A stretch of DNA of 6,329 nucleotides from Bacillota bacterium (GTDB lineage Bacteria > Bacillota > Clostridia > Christensenellales > Aristaeellaceae): assembly GCA_023416655.1 (NCBI GenBank), contig JAEZHK010000097.1, forward strand, positions 1 to 6,329. Direction: 5' to 3'. Below the pieces are notes generated by a model. The model was given only the letters and a program-made list of their open reading frames with translations, was not told the origin of the DNA and did no database searches. The position numbers and the translations under genes are program-made. How positions within the stretch are numbered: position 1 is the stretch's first letter; each line of letters opens with the position of its first letter. Shown here one piece after another: positions 4,505 through 6,329 of this stretch.

Positions 4505-6106
4505 ATGGATATGGGCGAAATCCGTCTGGCAATTGAGAGCGGGAAGGCGGCGCTGGGCATCGAGTTGGGCTCCACGCGCATCAAGGCCGTGCTGGTGGAC
4601 GAGCAGCACGAACCCATCGCCTCCGGCAGCCATGACTGGGAGAACAAGCTGGAAAACGGCGTCTGGACCTACAGCCTGGAGGACGTCTGGAAGGGCCTGC
4701 ACGATTGCTACGCCAAGCTGAAGAAGAACGTCCAGGAAAAGTATGGCGCGGAGCTTACGAAGGTGAGCGCCGTCGGGATCAGCGCGATGATGCACGGCTA
4801 CCTGGCCTTTGACGCGGCGGGGAACCTGCTCGCGCCCTTCCGCACCTGGCGCAACACCACCACCGGCCCCGCCGCGGCGGAGCTGACGAACCTGCTGAAC
4901 TTCAACATCCCGCTGCGCTGGTCGATCTCGCACCTGTACCAGGCCATTTTGAACGGCGAATCGCACGTGGGCAAGGTCGCCTTCATCACGACCCTGGCAG
5001 GCTACGTCCACTGGAAGCTGACCGGGCGGAAGGTGCTGGGCGTGGGCGACGCCAGCGGCATGTTCCCCATCGACAGCACCACCTTTGATTATGATGCCGG
5101 CATGCTGGACAAGTTCCAGGCGCTCATCGCGCCCAGGAACCTGCCCTGGGACATCCGCGGCGTCCTGCCGAAAGTCCTGAACGCGGGCGAGGATGCGGGC
5201 CTTCTGACCGAAGAGGGCGCGAAGCTCTTGGACGAGTCGGGCGCGCTGCTCCCCGGCATCCCGCTCTGTCCGCCGGAGGGCGACGCGGGCACCGGCATGG
5301 TGGCCACGGGCGCCGTCGCGCCGCGCACCGGCAACGTGTCGGCGGGCACCTCCATCTTCGCGATGATCGTGCTGGAGAAGGCGCTTCAAAAGCTGCACAC
5401 CGAGATCGACATGGTCACCACCCCCAGCGGCATGCCGGTGGCGATGGTGCACTGCAACAACTGCTCTTCGGACATCGACGCCTGGGCCGGCCTTTTCCAG
5501 GAGTTCGCGAAGGAAGTCGGCATGGAGATGAAGCTGGGCAAGGTGCTGGACACGCTGTTCTTCAAGGCCATGGAGGCCGACAAGGACTGCGGCGGGCTGC
5601 TCGCCTACAACTACGTGTCCGGCGAGCCGCTGACGGGCCTCGATGAGGGCCGCCCGCTCTTCGTGCGCATGCCGGACGCGCGCTTTTCGCTGGCCAACTT
5701 CATGCGCTCGCACCTCTACTCGGCGCTGGGCGCGCTGAAGCTGGGCATGGACATCCTGCTCGATGAAGAAAAGGTCGGCATCGACAAGATCTACGGCCAC
5801 GGCGGCTTCTTCAAGGCCAAGGGCGTGGGCCAGAGCATCATGGCAGCCGCCATCCACGCGCCGGTTTCCGTGATGGAGACGGCGGGTGAGGGCGGCGCCT
5901 GGGGTATCGCGGTGCTGGCGGCCTACCTTGTGGGCAAGGCGCCCGGAGAGAAGCTGGAAGCCTACCTCTCGGACAAGGTGTTCGCGGGCAAGGCGGGCCA
6001 GACGCTCGCACCCGACCCGGCGGACGAGAAGGGTTTCTCGGCCTTCATGGACCGCTACGTGGCGGGCCTCGCGGCGGAGAAGGCCGCGGTGGAATCCCTC
6101 AAGTAA
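4505..6106 (+). CDS. FGGY-family carbohydrate kinase (xylulokinase/ribulokinase-like)
   Basis: This 533-residue cytosolic enzyme belongs to the FGGY sugar kinases (hexokinase/actin fold), which transfer phosphate from ATP to a sugar such as xylulose, ribulose or glycerol. Residues 17-32, LGIELGSTRIKAVLVD, form the first phosphate loop, here with Glu20 where Asp is usual. RTWRNTTTGP (113-122) is in the sugar-contact region. PPEGDAGTG (256-264) supplies Asp260 as the likely catalytic base. GNVSAGTSIFAM (276-287) is the second phosphate motif. GHGGFFKAKGVGQSIMAAAI (431-450) and ETAGEGGAWGIAVLAAYL (458-475) form the C-terminal adenosine-binding part. Length is normal. GGGAG (4493-4497) sits seven bases before the ATG. 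The gene has its own promoter and terminator, so it seems monocistronic. With no isomerase, epimerase or transporter beside it, the exact sugar cannot be assigned; a ketopentose is most likely. GC content is high and matches the LysR and exporter genes. Confidence 0.92.
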   Translation: MDMGEIRLAIESGKAALGIELGSTRIKAVLVDEQHEPIASGSHDWENKLENGVWTYSLEDVWKGLHDCYAKLKKNVQEKYGAELTKVSAVGISAMMHGYLAFDAAGNLLAPFRTWRNTTTGPAAAELTNLLNFNIPLRWSISHLYQAILNGESHVGKVAFITTLAGYVHWKLTGRKVLGVGDASGMFPIDSTTFDYDAGMLDKFQALIAPRNLPWDIRGVLPKVLNAGEDAGLLTEEGAKLLDESGALLPGIPLCPPEGDAGTGMVATGAVAPRTGNVSAGTSIFAMIVLEKALQKLHTEIDMVTTPSGMPVAMVHCNNCSSDIDAWAGLFQEFAKEVGMEMKLGKVLDTLFFKAMEADKDCGGLLAYNYVSGEPLTGLDEGRPLFVRMPDARFSLANFMRSHLYSALGALKLGMDILLDEEKVGIDKIYGHGGFFKAKGVGQSIMAAAIHAPVSVMETAGEGGAWGIAVLAAYLVGKAPGEKLEAYLSDKVFAGKAGQTLAPDPADEKGFSAFMDRYVAGLAAEKAAVESLK

Positions 6107-6123
6107 TTCCATATTGGACGAAC

Positions 6124-6152
6124 GCGCCCTGCCGACTTTTTCGGCGGGGCGC
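6124..6152 (+). terminator. terminator downstream of the FGGY kinase gene
   Basis: GCGCCCTGCCGA pairs fully with TCGGCGGGGCGC (12 bp with one G-T wobble) around the loop CTTTT, beginning 18 bases after the kinase stop codon. The following bases, TCTTC, are only partly T-rich, so efficiency is uncertain, but the stem is very stable and well placed. Confidence 0.65.
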
Positions 6153-6157
6153 TCTTC

Positions 6158-6329
6158 ATGGGAACAATGAATTTTTCTTTTGCGAGGGTTCCAAGGGGCA
6201 TCAACCAGATTGTCAAGTCAAGTGCAACACAGGGCGAAATATTGCTTGGGAGAAAGACCGCCAAGGCACTTGCGAGGTCTGGAGTTGATCCGGTCGACAA
6301 CCTCGTCGAGTTGTTGCTGAGTAATGTTT
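6158..6329 (+). CDS. possible partial hypothetical protein, runs off the window end
   Basis: From ATG 6158 (or ATG 6167) an open frame continues to the last base with no stop, 57 codons or more. The product begins MGTMNFSFARVPRGINQIVK and has no family I recognise. It is basic at first, then has a helix-like stretch, TAKALARSGVDPVDNLVELL. No strong ribosome binding site is visible: ATG 6158 has only the G-rich 3' arm of the terminator upstream, and ATG 6167 has GGGA three bases before it. The frame is the same as that of the kinase and stays open from the kinase stop to the window end. Composition is less GC-rich than the kinase. It may be a real gene start or a chance frame. Confidence 0.35.
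   Translation, partial: MGTMNFSFARVPRGINQIVKSSATQGEILLGRKTAKALARSGVDPVDNLVELLLSNV

Noticed and set aside
4418..6112. 564-codon open frame on the minus strand opposite the kinase
   Set aside because: It mirrors a GC-rich real gene; its product is a His/Arg/Val-rich low-complexity translation with no family motifs.
6055..6300. 81-codon minus-strand frame overlapping the kinase end
   Set aside because: Passes through the kinase terminator stem and overlaps the kinase C-terminus; no support beyond being open.
1..6329. tRNA or rRNA genes, CRISPR array, insertion sequence or prophage genes
   Set aside because: No cloverleaf, regularly spaced direct repeats, transposase or integrase sequence was recognised.

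Overview
The window reads as chromosomal DNA from a Gram-positive bacterium, probably a high-GC member of the Clostridia (Bacillota). This rests on strong AGGAGG-type ribosome binding sites, consensus sigma-A-type promoters, hairpin-plus-U-tract terminators and the mix of gene families. It is an inference from style; no taxonomic marker gene is present.

Layout, left to right. Positions 1-170 hold no gene but several very tight hairpins. A minus-strand gene (171-1580) encodes a six-bladed beta-propeller of the glucose/sorbosone (PQQ-type sugar) dehydrogenase family; it is visibly less GC-rich than its neighbours and looks acquired. A 313-bp spacer follows, with a candidate promoter for that gene and a perfect 11-bp inverted repeat. 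Next are a minus-strand ten-helix EamA/DMT-type exporter (about 1894-2769) and a divergent plus-strand LysR-type regulator (2896-3771). Their shared intergenic region has back-to-back overlapping promoters and a perfect 24-bp dyad, the classic layout of a LysR protein controlling its neighbour and itself. From 3772 to 4504 there is no protein gene. Instead there is a stem-loop-dense stretch (3822-3993), then a minus-strand RNA gene (about 4213 to 3994) with a perfect TTGACA-N17-TATAAT promoter, a rod-like fold and a strong terminator. I interpret it as 6S RNA (ssrS). A plus-strand FGGY-family sugar kinase (4505-6106) follows with its own extended -10 promoter and terminator. The last ~170 bases carry an open frame that runs off the window.

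The genes do not form one pathway. The LysR/exporter pair is a likely regulatory unit, the kinase is probably a single-gene unit for pentose or pentulose phosphorylation, and the 6S RNA is a global RNA polymerase regulator. The most notable item is the 6S RNA candidate, which cannot be seen from open reading frames. No unprecedented multi-gene system is evident.
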